This document shows, in pieces, positions 17,699-26,100 of a stretch of DNA of 64,000 nucleotides. The stretch lies in the NCBI GenBank assembly GCA_009775095.1, contig VSOZ01000021.1, forward strand, positions 1 through 64,000, in the 5' to 3' direction. Numbering within the stretch: the first letter of the stretch is position 1; each line of letters starts with the position of its first letter. The notes below the pieces were generated by a model, which searched no databases, was not told the DNA's origin, and was given only the letters and a program-made list of their open reading frames with translations. Origin of the DNA: Muribaculum sp. Its GTDB lineage: Bacteria; Bacteroidota; Bacteroidia; Bacteroidales; Muribaculaceae. A program made the position numbers and the translations under genes.

Positions 17699-19399
17699 TT
17701 ATTTTGCGCAATCGTCTGTTACTGATTGTGATATACGCATAGCACAGAAATTAGGCCCGCACATGGTGCAGAAACGTTCGTCACCCTTGTGGCTCTCCAC
17801 GTAATATTGTTTTGACCGGGCCGGATCGAGCGATAGGTTGAACTGATCTTTCCAGCGGAAGTCGTAGCGGGCTTTGCTCATGGCGTCGTCTCTGACCTGT
17901 GCCCCGGGGTGTCCTTTTGCCAGATCGGCGGCATGAGCAGCTATTTTGTAGGTGATCACACCGTTGCGTACATCTTCAAGATCGGGTAGGGCGAGGTGCT
18001 CTTTGGGGGTGACGTAGCATATCATGGCGGTGCCCATCCATGCTATCTGTGCCGCGCCTATGGCCGATGTTATGTGGTCATATCCCGGAGCTATGTCGGT
18101 TGTAAGCGGACCGAGCGTATAGAATGGCGCATCATGGCATGATGTCGTCTGACGGTCCATGTTCTCGCGTATTTTATTCATGGGCACGTGTCCCGGTCCT
18201 TCTATCAGTACCTGTACATTATGGCGCCACGCTATCTCCGTGAGTTCCCCGAGTACATCGAGTTCGAGAAATTGCGACCTGTCGTTTGCGTCATGTATGC
18301 TGCCCGGGCGCATGCCGTCGCCAAGCGATACGGCTACGTCGTAACGGGCGAGAATCTCGCAGATCTCCTCAAAGTGTGTATAAAGAAAGTTTTCCTCATT
18401 GTGCAGTACGGTCCATTGGGTCATTATCGAGCCTCCGCGCGATACTATGCCGGTAAGACGCTCTTGGATCAGGTCGGCATGTGCGCGAAGTACGCCGGCA
18501 TGTATGGTGAAGTAGTCGACCCCTTGCTCGGCCTGTTCGATAAGAGTGTCGCGATATATTTCCCATGTCAGGGCATTTACGTCGCCGTTTACTTTCTCCA
18601 ATGCCTGATATACCGGAACTGTACCCACCGGTACGGGACAGTTGCGTATTATCCATTCGCGGGTCTCGTGTATATTTTCTCCGGTTGACAGGTCCATGAG
18701 CGTGTCGCCGCCCCAATAGCAGCTCCACACAGCTTTGCTTACCTCCTCTTCTATACCTGATGACAGAGCCGAATTGCCTATATTGGTATTAAGTTTTACC
18801 AGAAATTTGCTGCCGATAATCATAGGCTCGCTCTCGGGATGATTGATATTGGCCGGAAGCACGGCGCGGCCTGCTGCAATCTCCTCGCGCACCATCTCCG
18901 GTGTTATATGGCTTTTTATACCGAGTTCTTCGTTGTTCATGTTTTCGCGAATGGCCACATACTCCATTTCAGGCGTTATGATACCTTTTCGTGCAAGTGC
19001 CATCTGTGTTATTGCGGCTCCTTCACGCGCTCTGCGCGGAGCATGGCGGTGTGCGAAGCGTATGCTGTCAAGCGAGGCGTCAGCTTCACGTCTGCGCCCG
19101 TATTCCGAGGTTATGCCGTCGAGTTGCTCAAGGTCCTCGCACTTGGCTATCCATGTTTCGCGTGTGCGCGGCAATCCTCGGTTTATGTCTGTTACTATAT
19201 TTGGGTCTGTGTAAGGACCGCTTGTGTCGTAGATGTAAACCGGCGCGTTTTCATGAACCATACGTTCACCGTTGACAATCTTTACGGTGGGCGTAAGGTT
19301 GACTTTGCGCATAGCTACTTTTATGTCATGTATTTTGCCGTCAATATATACTTTTTCCGACCCCGGGTAAGAATGGAGGTCTATGTCGTTGATTTCCAT
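17699..19399 (-). CDS. thiC: Phosphomethylpyrimidine synthase ThiC
   Basis: A 566-residue radical SAM enzyme that rearranges aminoimidazole ribotide into hydroxymethylpyrimidine phosphate, the pyrimidine half of thiamine. The C-terminal cluster motif Cx2Cx4C is seen in FCTMCGPNFCAM. Other family signatures include ANINHPESEPMIIG, DLSTGENIHETREWI and EGPGHVPMNKI. The N-terminal ThiC-associated region is present. Length fits the shorter type (about 560-630). It lies between thiG and thiH on the minus strand in the riboswitch-controlled operon. Confidence 0.97.
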   Translation of the reverse strand: MEINDIDLHSYPGSEKVYIDGKIHDIKVAMRKVNLTPTVKIVNGERMVHENAPVYIYDTSGPYTDPNIVTDINRGLPRTRETWIAKCEDLEQLDGITSEYGRRREADASLDSIRFAHRHAPRRAREGAAITQMALARKGIITPEMEYVAIRENMNNEELGIKSHITPEMVREEIAAGRAVLPANINHPESEPMIIGSKFLVKLNTNIGNSALSSGIEEEVSKAVWSCYWGGDTLMDLSTGENIHETREWIIRNCPVPVGTVPVYQALEKVNGDVNALTWEIYRDTLIEQAEQGVDYFTIHAGVLRAHADLIQERLTGIVSRGGSIMTQWTVLHNEENFLYTHFEEICEILARYDVAVSLGDGMRPGSIHDANDRSQFLELDVLGELTEIAWRHNVQVLIEGPGHVPMNKIRENMDRQTTSCHDAPFYTLGPLTTDIAPGYDHITSAIGAAQIAWMGTAMICYVTPKEHLALPDLEDVRNGVITYKIAAHAADLAKGHPGAQVRDDAMSKARYDFRWKDQFNLSLDPARSKQYYVESHKGDERFCTMCGPNFCAMRISQSVTDDCAK

Positions 19400-19417
19400 T
19401 GCGCGATATTAAAAACG

Positions 19418-20191
19418 TTATCCTAAAAATGAAGTTAATGGCGATGTGGCCTGTGCCGATGAGTATTGTCGTCCGAGTCCGGCGATGTATGCCTTGCGTC
19501 CGGCTTCGACCGCGAGCTTGAATGCCACAGCCATCTCCACCGGGTCGCCGGCCACGGCTATGGCGGTATTCACCAGAACGGCATCGGCTCCCATCTCCAT
19601 GGCATCAGCCGCGTGCGACGGAGCTCCGAGTCCGGCATCGATTACTACCGGCACACGGCTTTCGGCTATTATTATTTCAAGCAGGTCGCGTGTCTTAAGT
19701 CCCTTGTTGGTGCCGATAGGCGCTCCAAGCGGCATTACCGCCGATGTACCCGCGTCCTCAAGTCGCTTGCAAAGCACAGGATCGGCTTGGATGTAGGGAA
19801 GGACTTTGAAGCCCTCTTTGGCAAGAATTTCGGTAGCGGCGAGGGTCTCTATCGGATCGGGCAACAGATATTTGGGGTCGGGATGTATTTCGAGCTTTAT
19901 AAAATCGGTGTGAAATATGTCGCGTGAAAGTTTGGCCGCCAGCACGGCTTCTTTGGCATTGCGCACTCCCGATGTGTTTGGCAGAAACTGTACTTTGTCG
20001 CGATTTATATGGCGCAGCATGTCATCGTCGCGTTCGTTATCCATGTCGATTCGTTTCATGGCCACGGTTATCATTTCAGAACCGGAAGCCAGTATTGCCT
20101 CGAGCATCAGTTTATTGGACGAGAATTTTCCCGTACCGACAAACAGCCGTGAATTGAATTCGCGCCCGCCTATGTTCAAAGAGTCTTGCAT
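19418..20191 (-). CDS. thiG: Thiazole synthase ThiG
   Basis: A 257-residue TIM-barrel enzyme that forms the thiazole phosphate from deoxyxylulose phosphate, dehydroglycine and sulfur carried on ThiS. Visible signatures are LFVGTGKFSSNKLM at the N-terminus, ITVAMKRID, FLPNTSGVRNA, KLEIHPDPKYLLPDP, VMPLGAPIGTNKGL and the phosphate-binding VIDAGLGAPSHA and VNTAIAVAGDP. Length is normal. It lies 18 bases upstream of thiC in the same operon. Confidence 0.97.
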   Translation of the reverse strand: MQDSLNIGGREFNSRLFVGTGKFSSNKLMLEAILASGSEMITVAMKRIDMDNERDDDMLRHINRDKVQFLPNTSGVRNAKEAVLAAKLSRDIFHTDFIKLEIHPDPKYLLPDPIETLAATEILAKEGFKVLPYIQADPVLCKRLEDAGTSAVMPLGAPIGTNKGLKTRDLLEIIIAESRVPVVIDAGLGAPSHAADAMEMGADAVLVNTAIAVAGDPVEMAVAFKLAVEAGRKAYIAGLGRQYSSAQATSPLTSFLG

Positions 20192-20260
20192 TTTGATGTG
20201 ATAATGTTGTTGAAATATGGTTTAACAAGTGTTATTTATCCTGACCTTTTTATGAAAATG

Positions 20261-20881
20261 TCAGTCTCTTTTTAGTCTGGCGATTATTTCGCGGGTATAT
20301 TCTACCGGGTCGGGGGCATTTATTATGGCACCCGAAACTGCTATTCCCTGTACTCCGGTCGACATTATATCGTCTATGTCATCAAGAGTAATGCCGCCTA
20401 TAGCTACTACCGGCAGTTCCGAACCGGCTTTTCTGACTTCCGATATTATATCGCGGTAGCCTTCAATACCGAGAGTGGGCGACAGTTTTTTCTTTGTCGT
20501 AGTATGACGAAACGGTCCCAGACCTATGTAGTCCACATCAATACCGCGCATGGCCGTTATGTCGGCTGCGGTATTGGCTGTGACACCTATGATGGCATGC
20601 GGCCCGAGGTACTCACGGGCTTTGGCGGGCGCCATGTCTTCTTTACCGAGATGCACGCCGTGTACACGTAGCTCTTTAACAAGCTCGACGTTGTCGTCGA
20701 TTATTAGTATGACGTCGTTTTCTTTGCATGAAGGTATTATTTCCTCGGCTGTGGCTTTCAGCTCGTCATACGAGGCATCTTTCATGCGCAGTTGTACCCA
20801 TTTGCAACCGCCTTCGATCACCATTTTCACTTCTTCCGCTATGGTGTATTTGTCAGAAGGATGAGTTATGAATTGTAACAT
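20261..20881 (-). CDS. thiE: Thiamine-phosphate synthase ThiE
   Basis: A 206-residue enzyme that joins the pyrimidine diphosphate and thiazole phosphate to give thiamine phosphate. Family motifs are intact: WVQLRMKD, VHGVHLGKEDM, the phosphate-binding GPFRHTTTKKK and VVAIGGI. It is the catalytic ThiE of this operon, in contrast with the degenerate paralog 15 bases upstream. A 69-base gap to thiG holds nothing recognisable. Confidence 0.95.
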   Translation of the reverse strand: MLQFITHPSDKYTIAEEVKMVIEGGCKWVQLRMKDASYDELKATAEEIIPSCKENDVILIIDDNVELVKELRVHGVHLGKEDMAPAKAREYLGPHAIIGVTANTAADITAMRGIDVDYIGLGPFRHTTTKKKLSPTLGIEGYRDIISEVRKAGSELPVVAIGGITLDDIDDIMSTGVQGIAVSGAIINAPDPVEYTREIIARLKRD

Positions 20882-20896
20882 TTTAGTATCTATATA

Positions 20897-21484
20897 TTAT
20901 AGTGCTGTTATAAGCTTATCAAGACGCAGTAGCAGATCATCGGTTGTCTGCGCCTCCCAAATATATCCGAGTACGGCATATCCGATAAACGGATATTGCT
21001 TCAATTCGGAAATACGCTCGGGAGTTATGCCACCGAGCGCCACTACCTTACCGGTAGGGAGTGACGATAACTGCTCGTGCGTGAACGCTCTGTTGTATCC
21101 CGGTTTTGATATGCTGTCACATACAGGACTTAGAGTCACGAAATCGACATGCCATGCAGCTTCATTGACCTCCTCGACAGAATGACAGGTACTGCTCACC
21201 GAGCCCTTGTACAATTGCGGGGCATGTGGGCATCGTGAGTTGAGATGTATGCCTCCGAGGTTAAACTCGTTAAGCAGCTCGAAGTGTCCGTGTAGTCGCA
21301 GTCTTGAGTGATAACGCTGCGGTATATCCTCGATAAGGCGTTTCATGTCACTGTATGTCGCTCCCGGATGACGTAAGTGCACAAAAGTCACTCCGCCGTC
21401 GAGTAGAACGGTTATACGCTTTGCCTCGTCGTGATGGATGTCTTGGGGCGTTATTACTATAAGCGCCTTACTTTTATCCGCCAT
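20897..21484 (-). CDS. ThiE/TenI-like paralog
   Basis: A 195-residue TIM-barrel protein related to ThiE and TenI. The ThiE motifs are altered: VHLRHPG in place of VQLR-K, GIHLNSRC in place of HLGQED, and LSPVCDSISKPGY in place of the GP-TTTK phosphate loop; ALGGI is kept. It is therefore unlikely to be a normal thiamine-phosphate synthase and may instead be a TenI-type thiazole tautomerase or a regulatory subunit. Similar second copies occur in Bacteroides thiamine operons. Its start overlaps thiS by 11 bases. Confidence 0.82.
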   Translation of the reverse strand: MADKSKALIVITPQDIHHDEAKRITVLLDGGVTFVHLRHPGATYSDMKRLIEDIPQRYHSRLRLHGHFELLNEFNLGGIHLNSRCPHAPQLYKGSVSSTCHSVEEVNEAAWHVDFVTLSPVCDSISKPGYNRAFTHEQLSSLPTGKVVALGGITPERISELKQYPFIGYAVLGYIWEAQTTDDLLLRLDKLITAL

Positions 21485-21674
21485 AAAACGGTTCTATGAC
21501 GAGAACTGAGTCGCCCTCTTTTAATATGGTGGAGTCGCGGTCGGTCAATGATACGACTTCACCGTTAAGAGCGGTAGCTATGTCTGTTGGGTCAATGCCT
21601 GCCAGATCCAGCGCCCCCTGAAGGGAAGTGTGCTCGGGCACACTCAACGGCTTGTTATTTACGGTAATGTTCAT
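21474..21674 (-). CDS. thiS: Sulfur carrier protein ThiS
   Basis: A 66-residue ubiquitin-fold sulfur carrier ending in the required di-glycine (PFYGG). Its C-terminus is adenylated and thiocarboxylated, then donates sulfur to ThiG. Typical strands MNITVNNKPL and ALNGEVVSL are present. It overlaps the ThiE paralog downstream and follows thiD by 14 bases. The ThiF-type activating enzyme it needs is not in this operon. Confidence 0.95.
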   Translation of the reverse strand: MNITVNNKPLSVPEHTSLQGALDLAGIDPTDIATALNGEVVSLTDRDSTILKEGDSVLVIEPFYGG

Positions 21675-21688
21675 GACTTGTCAATTAT

Positions 21689-22507
21689 TTAGTTATTGAT
21701 TATATCAAGTGGTGCTGGGGCGTACAGATGATTCACGGGGCCGTGTCCGGCTCCTGTTTTTATTCGCGCCCCTGATTTTAGCGATTCATATATGTAGTTC
21801 TTGGCTTTTACGATACTATCATGTACATGGTAGCCTTTGGCTAAAAATGATGTTATTGCCGATGATAGTGTGCAGCCGGTACCATGTGTATTGACTGTGT
21901 CTACTCGTCGGCTTTCTATCGGTATCAGCTTTTGGCCGGGAGCAAGCGACAACAGGTCGACCGATATCTCCGTTTCATCTTTGCGGTCTCCGCCTTTGAG
22001 CAGGATGGCCCGCGCTCCCATTTCGTGCAGTCGCGAGCTTTGCAGAGCCGGGTCGTCGGTTCCTGTCAATACCGCGGCCTCGTTTACATTGGGGGTTATA
22101 ACGGTCGACAGCGGTATAAGACGTCTTATTATTGTATCTATCGCATCGTCGCTTAGTAGTTTGTCGCCCGATGTAGCTACCATAACAGGATCGAGAACAA
22201 TGTTTTCGGCTCTGTTTTCAATCAGCGCGTCGGCAACTGCATTCACAATATCGGCTGAAAACAGCATGCCGGTTTTTACCGCCATAGGACGTATGTCGCT
22301 GAATACCGCGTTGATCTGTCCGTACACAATCGACGGGTCTATACCTTGTACAGCTGTCACTCCGCATGTATTTTGCACGGTTATAGCGGTGATTGCGGTC
22401 ATGGCGTATACACCGAGAGCCGACATTGTTTTTATGTCGGCTTGAATACCGGCACCGCCTGAACAGTCGGAGCCCGCTATGGATAGTGCTGTGCGGTAGG
22501 TGGACAT
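21689..22507 (-). CDS. thiD: Hydroxymethylpyrimidine (phosphate) kinase ThiD
   Basis: A 272-residue ribokinase-fold enzyme that phosphorylates hydroxymethylpyrimidine phosphate to the diphosphate. The N-terminal signature TALSIAGSDCSGGAGIQADI and the catalytic anion-hole region NTHGTGCTLSSAI are clear; VLDPVMVATSGDKLL is also typical. I start it at ATG 22507 because the upstream frame runs into the riboswitch leader. It is the first gene of the thiamine operon. Confidence 0.95.
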   Translation of the reverse strand: MSTYRTALSIAGSDCSGGAGIQADIKTMSALGVYAMTAITAITVQNTCGVTAVQGIDPSIVYGQINAVFSDIRPMAVKTGMLFSADIVNAVADALIENRAENIVLDPVMVATSGDKLLSDDAIDTIIRRLIPLSTVITPNVNEAAVLTGTDDPALQSSRLHEMGARAILLKGGDRKDETEISVDLLSLAPGQKLIPIESRRVDTVNTHGTGCTLSSAITSFLAKGYHVHDSIVKAKNYIYESLKSGARIKTGAGHGPVNHLYAPAPLDIINN

Positions 22508-22585
22508 GTATCTTTTTGTCTTAATAACAACGTTAGCGACAAAAAAGCTGTTGCACACCCGATAAAATTTGTTGGACTACAATCC

Positions 22586-22667
22586 GACAATCCCTTCGCC
22601 GGTGTTAACCGTTTCAGGTTCGTAGGGTATGATCTCAGCTCGCATAGGTGTGCGGCACCCCTTTGTC
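22586..22667 (-). promoter_or_regulatory. TPP riboswitch (thi-box)
   Basis: Read on the minus strand, the leader shows all conserved parts of the thiamine pyrophosphate aptamer: a closing stem GACAA/TTGTC, AAAGGGGTGCC, the core GCTGAGATCATACCC, GAACCTGA and CGGCGAAGGGA. It lies about 80 bases upstream of thiD and should switch the whole operon off when TPP is abundant. The intervening bases do not show an obvious intrinsic terminator, so control of translation or another mechanism is possible. Confidence 0.96.
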
Positions 22668-22675
22668 TTCATCTG

Positions 22676-22706
22676 CAAAATTAGTCAGTTTATGCAATAA
22701 CACAAA
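22676..22706 (-). promoter_or_regulatory. Promoter of the thiamine operon
   Basis: On the minus strand TTTG (22703-22706) and TAATTTTG (22676-22683) are separated by 19 bases, a good Bacteroidetes promoter. Transcription would begin right at the 5' edge of the TPP aptamer. Confidence 0.7.
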
Positions 22707-22775
22707 ATTTTATTCGTAAAATATCCGATATAATGTTTTTAATCGGAAATGCATGGAATATGTAAAGATTTATCA

Positions 22776-22783
22776 TATATTTG
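22776..22783 (+). promoter_or_regulatory. Putative -7 element for the STAND cassette
   Basis: TATATTTG matches TAnnTTTG, 49 bases before the ATG at 22833. A second match (TAAATTTG, 22818-22825) is almost at the start codon. Neither has a clear -33 TTTG. Confidence 0.45.
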
Positions 22784-22832
22784 CATTGTGTTGATTCAAT
22801 GTTCGATTAGTAACCTTTAAATTTGTAAAAGC

Positions 22833-23117
22833 ATGAAAGCATTTTTGCAGTTATTATGGCCTCTTGCCATTGGTCTTTTGTTCGCGTGGCTCCTTTCTAT
22901 AAATCCCGTTAAGGAATACGGATGGTTTATGGGATTTATACATGGCGGTCTTCTTGTACCGAATTGGATTATAAGCTGGTTTGACAGTTCATGGCTGCTA
23001 TCGGCTCCGCTACATACTACTATGTATACTGTAGACTGGTGGATATCTGCGGTATGTACCTGTATCAGCTGGGTATGGTTAGTCATCGGCTTCTTCGGAA
23101 ATCTTTTCCGCAAATAG
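22833..23117 (+). CDS. Small membrane protein of the STAND cassette
   Basis: A 94-residue hydrophobic protein with two or three likely membrane helices (about residues 4-22, 40-58 and 72-90), rich in tryptophan (VPNWIISWFDSSWLL, SWVWLVIGFFGNLF), ending in a basic FRK. I do not recognise a family. It ends three bases before the GTG start of the large NTPase and has the same direction, so the two are almost certainly co-expressed. Small membrane proteins next to STAND NTPases are often effectors that damage the membrane; that role here is inference. Confidence 0.7.
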   Translation: MKAFLQLLWPLAIGLLFAWLLSINPVKEYGWFMGFIHGGLLVPNWIISWFDSSWLLSAPLHTTMYTVDWWISAVCTCISWVWLVIGFFGNLFRK

Positions 23118-23120
23118 GCC

Positions 23121-26100
23121 GTGTCTGTTTCCCGACATAAGTATATAAGGTTTTTTATAAGCTCCACCTTCTCTGACATGGAGGTGGAGCGCAATTTGTT
23201 GCGCAAAGTCATAGAGCGCCTTGACAAGGAGTATGAGAGTCTTGGCTGGCAGATAGAATATATAGATCTGCGATGGGGCATAAGTCCAGATGCGGGAGAG
23301 GACAACCGTACAATGACAATATGCCTTAATGAACTTGCGCAATGTCAAAAGCTGTCACCGAGGCCCAACTTTATTATGCTTATCGGCGAGCGCTATGGAT
23401 GGCGTCCGCTTCCAGAGGTCGTTTCGGTGGCTGATATGCAGCGCGTGTATGAAGCGGCTATGCCGGAGGAGATTGAGCTGCTTGACCGATGGTATGTGCG
23501 CGATGACAATGACCTCATCATGCAGGGTGTATACAAGCTGAAAAGCCGTTTGGGCTCCGGGTATGACGGTGATCGTTTTCATCGTGAGGTAGAGCTGCCG
23601 TTGCTTACACTGTTTTACCGTGAGTTGCCCTTTACCGACTGTTCGGCTACGGAGATGGAGATACGCAAAGGGGCCTTTGATGCCGATCATGCAGCCGACC
23701 ATGCGTTTGCTTACATGCGTTCGCTTAAGGATGTGCCTGACGATAAACATAGTGCATATTATGACAGTGATGCGTCAGGATTGGAGTACATAGCCCGGTT
23801 GAAGAGAAAAGTTGCTGGACTGACCAAGCCTGAAAATGTATACGAAGAAAATGTTGCGTGGAGCGAGTATCTTTCTGCCGGTTTTGCGTCACGTTTTTCG
23901 CAAACGATTGAAGAGCATCTACGGAAAATAGTTGAGAAAGAGGTATCTCACGAGTCTGTCGACGATATAGATTATGAACTGTTTGAGCATCGTGAATATG
24001 CCGCATCGGAGGCTGTGGGTTTTTACGGACGTGCCGACGATATTAAAAAGATAAGAGAATACATAGACTCGACGGAGCCGGATATGCCGCTATGGATTAA
24101 GGGCGATTCGGGACTTGGTAAAAGTGCGTTGATGGCTAAGGTCGTGTCGCTGTACACTGCCGATAAAAGCTATTGTGTCATGCCGTTTTTCAGCAGCCTT
24201 ACACCGCGCTCTTCCGGTGCTCGGTCAATGTTGGAATTGGTTCGTAGCTGTTTTGACCGTGAGTATGTAGACCGGTATCGAAAGGATAAGCGTAAGCCAT
24301 ATGAAAAGTTTGTCAATCTTGTGGATGAAGCGCACCGTTTTTCTCCGGATAAACGGTATCTGATTATAATAGATGCGTTTAACCAGCTTGACACCGCAGG
24401 TTATGATGATTTCGACAGTCTCGTCTGGGCTACTGACAAAGAAAAGTTACTGCCTTTCAATGTAAAGATCATTATAACGTCAACCAACGAAGGGCGTTTC
24501 CCAAAGGAGCATCCACGGCTACATGTGATGCATCTCGAAGCCATTAAGAGTGATGCGTTGTGGGTGGTCGTATCGCGTTTGCAGGCCGCGGGCAGACGAT
24601 TGCAACCCTTCCAGTTGGCTCAGCTAAAAGTGCTGTTGGGCGATAAAGAGCAGTCAGCCCTGTATCTGTCGCTTTTGTCGTCGGTTCTGCAACATTATGA
24701 CTCGACTATGGATCTTACCGGACTTCCGGGTGACTATGTGTCTATGTGCTCGATGATACTTGACAGGCTCGCCTCACCGCAGATGCACGGACGTAGACTG
24801 ACGCGCCTCGCGCTTGCCATGATAGTTACGAGCAGCGACGGGGTTGATGTGAATTCGCTTAACGGTCTTCTCGCGTCAGACTACGAGCTTCAGGCCGAAC
24901 TCATGGAACGCAGTTTCCATTTATGGATACAGGAGGATGTCAGAAGTGTGCCGCCTATAATATGGAGCCGCTTGTTTTACGATCTTGACCGGGTGATACT
25001 TGTTTCGCGCAGCACATCCATAGGTGTGGCGGTTAAGGTACGTCATGATGCCATATACGAGTTAATAAAGTACCGCTGGCTTACCGACGATGAACGCCGA
25101 CATGCAAGTGAGTTGCAGGTGCGTTGGTATGAAGAAAATTTGCTAAAAGAGAACAAACTCGCCATACGCGACTTGGTGCATGCCGTACATGCGCCGATAG
25201 ATCATATTCACTCTTGGGATTATACCCTTGATAGTGTGCTTGACGGTGAAAAGGAGATGTCGATCCGTAAAGCCGTAGGTCGTAAACTATGGGGCATCCT
25301 TTCCGACGAGCGATATGTTCTGTTGAAAGAAAAGTACTTTCCCGATACGATAGTCGGTGAATATGATCGGCTGTTGTCTATATATACCGAATTGGGCGAT
25401 ATACGTCGACGGGAGCTTGTCTCGCAGATGAAGAATTTTGTCAGCTACACAATCTTGGATGACAAGGCGTTTCGGGTGTCTTGGTCGGTAGGGCAAAATA
25501 TGCCGCCATTATCGCCACTTGAACTTCAGGCGAGGATGATTAACCTTTGGGACGGGCATCCGTTGCGGGAAATTCCGCCGGAGCGTCTCGACCCGAAACT
25601 GATGCGAGACAGACTGAACAATATCGACAGCGAGCGCTATACACTCTTCAGCATAGATAATTGTGGCCGGTATCCGTGGCTTAATCCGTCAGGCGAAAAA
25701 TTGTATCGTATAGTAACAGGTGCCGACGGGCATCCTATCCTCGAACGATTGGATCTTGTGTCGGGTACGATAGAAACGATATTTATATTTATAGAACCCT
25801 TTACTTACGCCGTATCTGCTGATGAAAAAATTCTTGCCGTGCATTATTCCGAAGGTATCAGAGTGTATAAATTGGCAGGAACGATACAGATTCTTAATAT
25901 ATTCAACAAAGGTATCACATGGATGAGTCTGTCTGAAAACGGACAATATATTGCTTACGGAGGCCCGACGATAAAAACATACAGGGTGGAGATAGCTACA
26001 TCCCGCAGTCATACATGGCGGTCGGCTGATGAGGGTCTGTTATCCCCGTCAGGAAACCGGCTTTGGATATATTACATAAAGGAAGTTCCGGAAAGAGAAA

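Noticed and set aside
18188..19426. Plus-strand open frames up to 195 codons inside thiC
   Set aside because: Opposite to a strongly conserved enzyme gene; high-GC third positions create long antisense frames here.
22508..22585. Intrinsic terminator as expression platform of the TPP riboswitch
   Set aside because: A T run and a weak CTTTTTTGTC/GACAAAAAG pairing exist, but there is no GC-rich hairpin directly before the T run.
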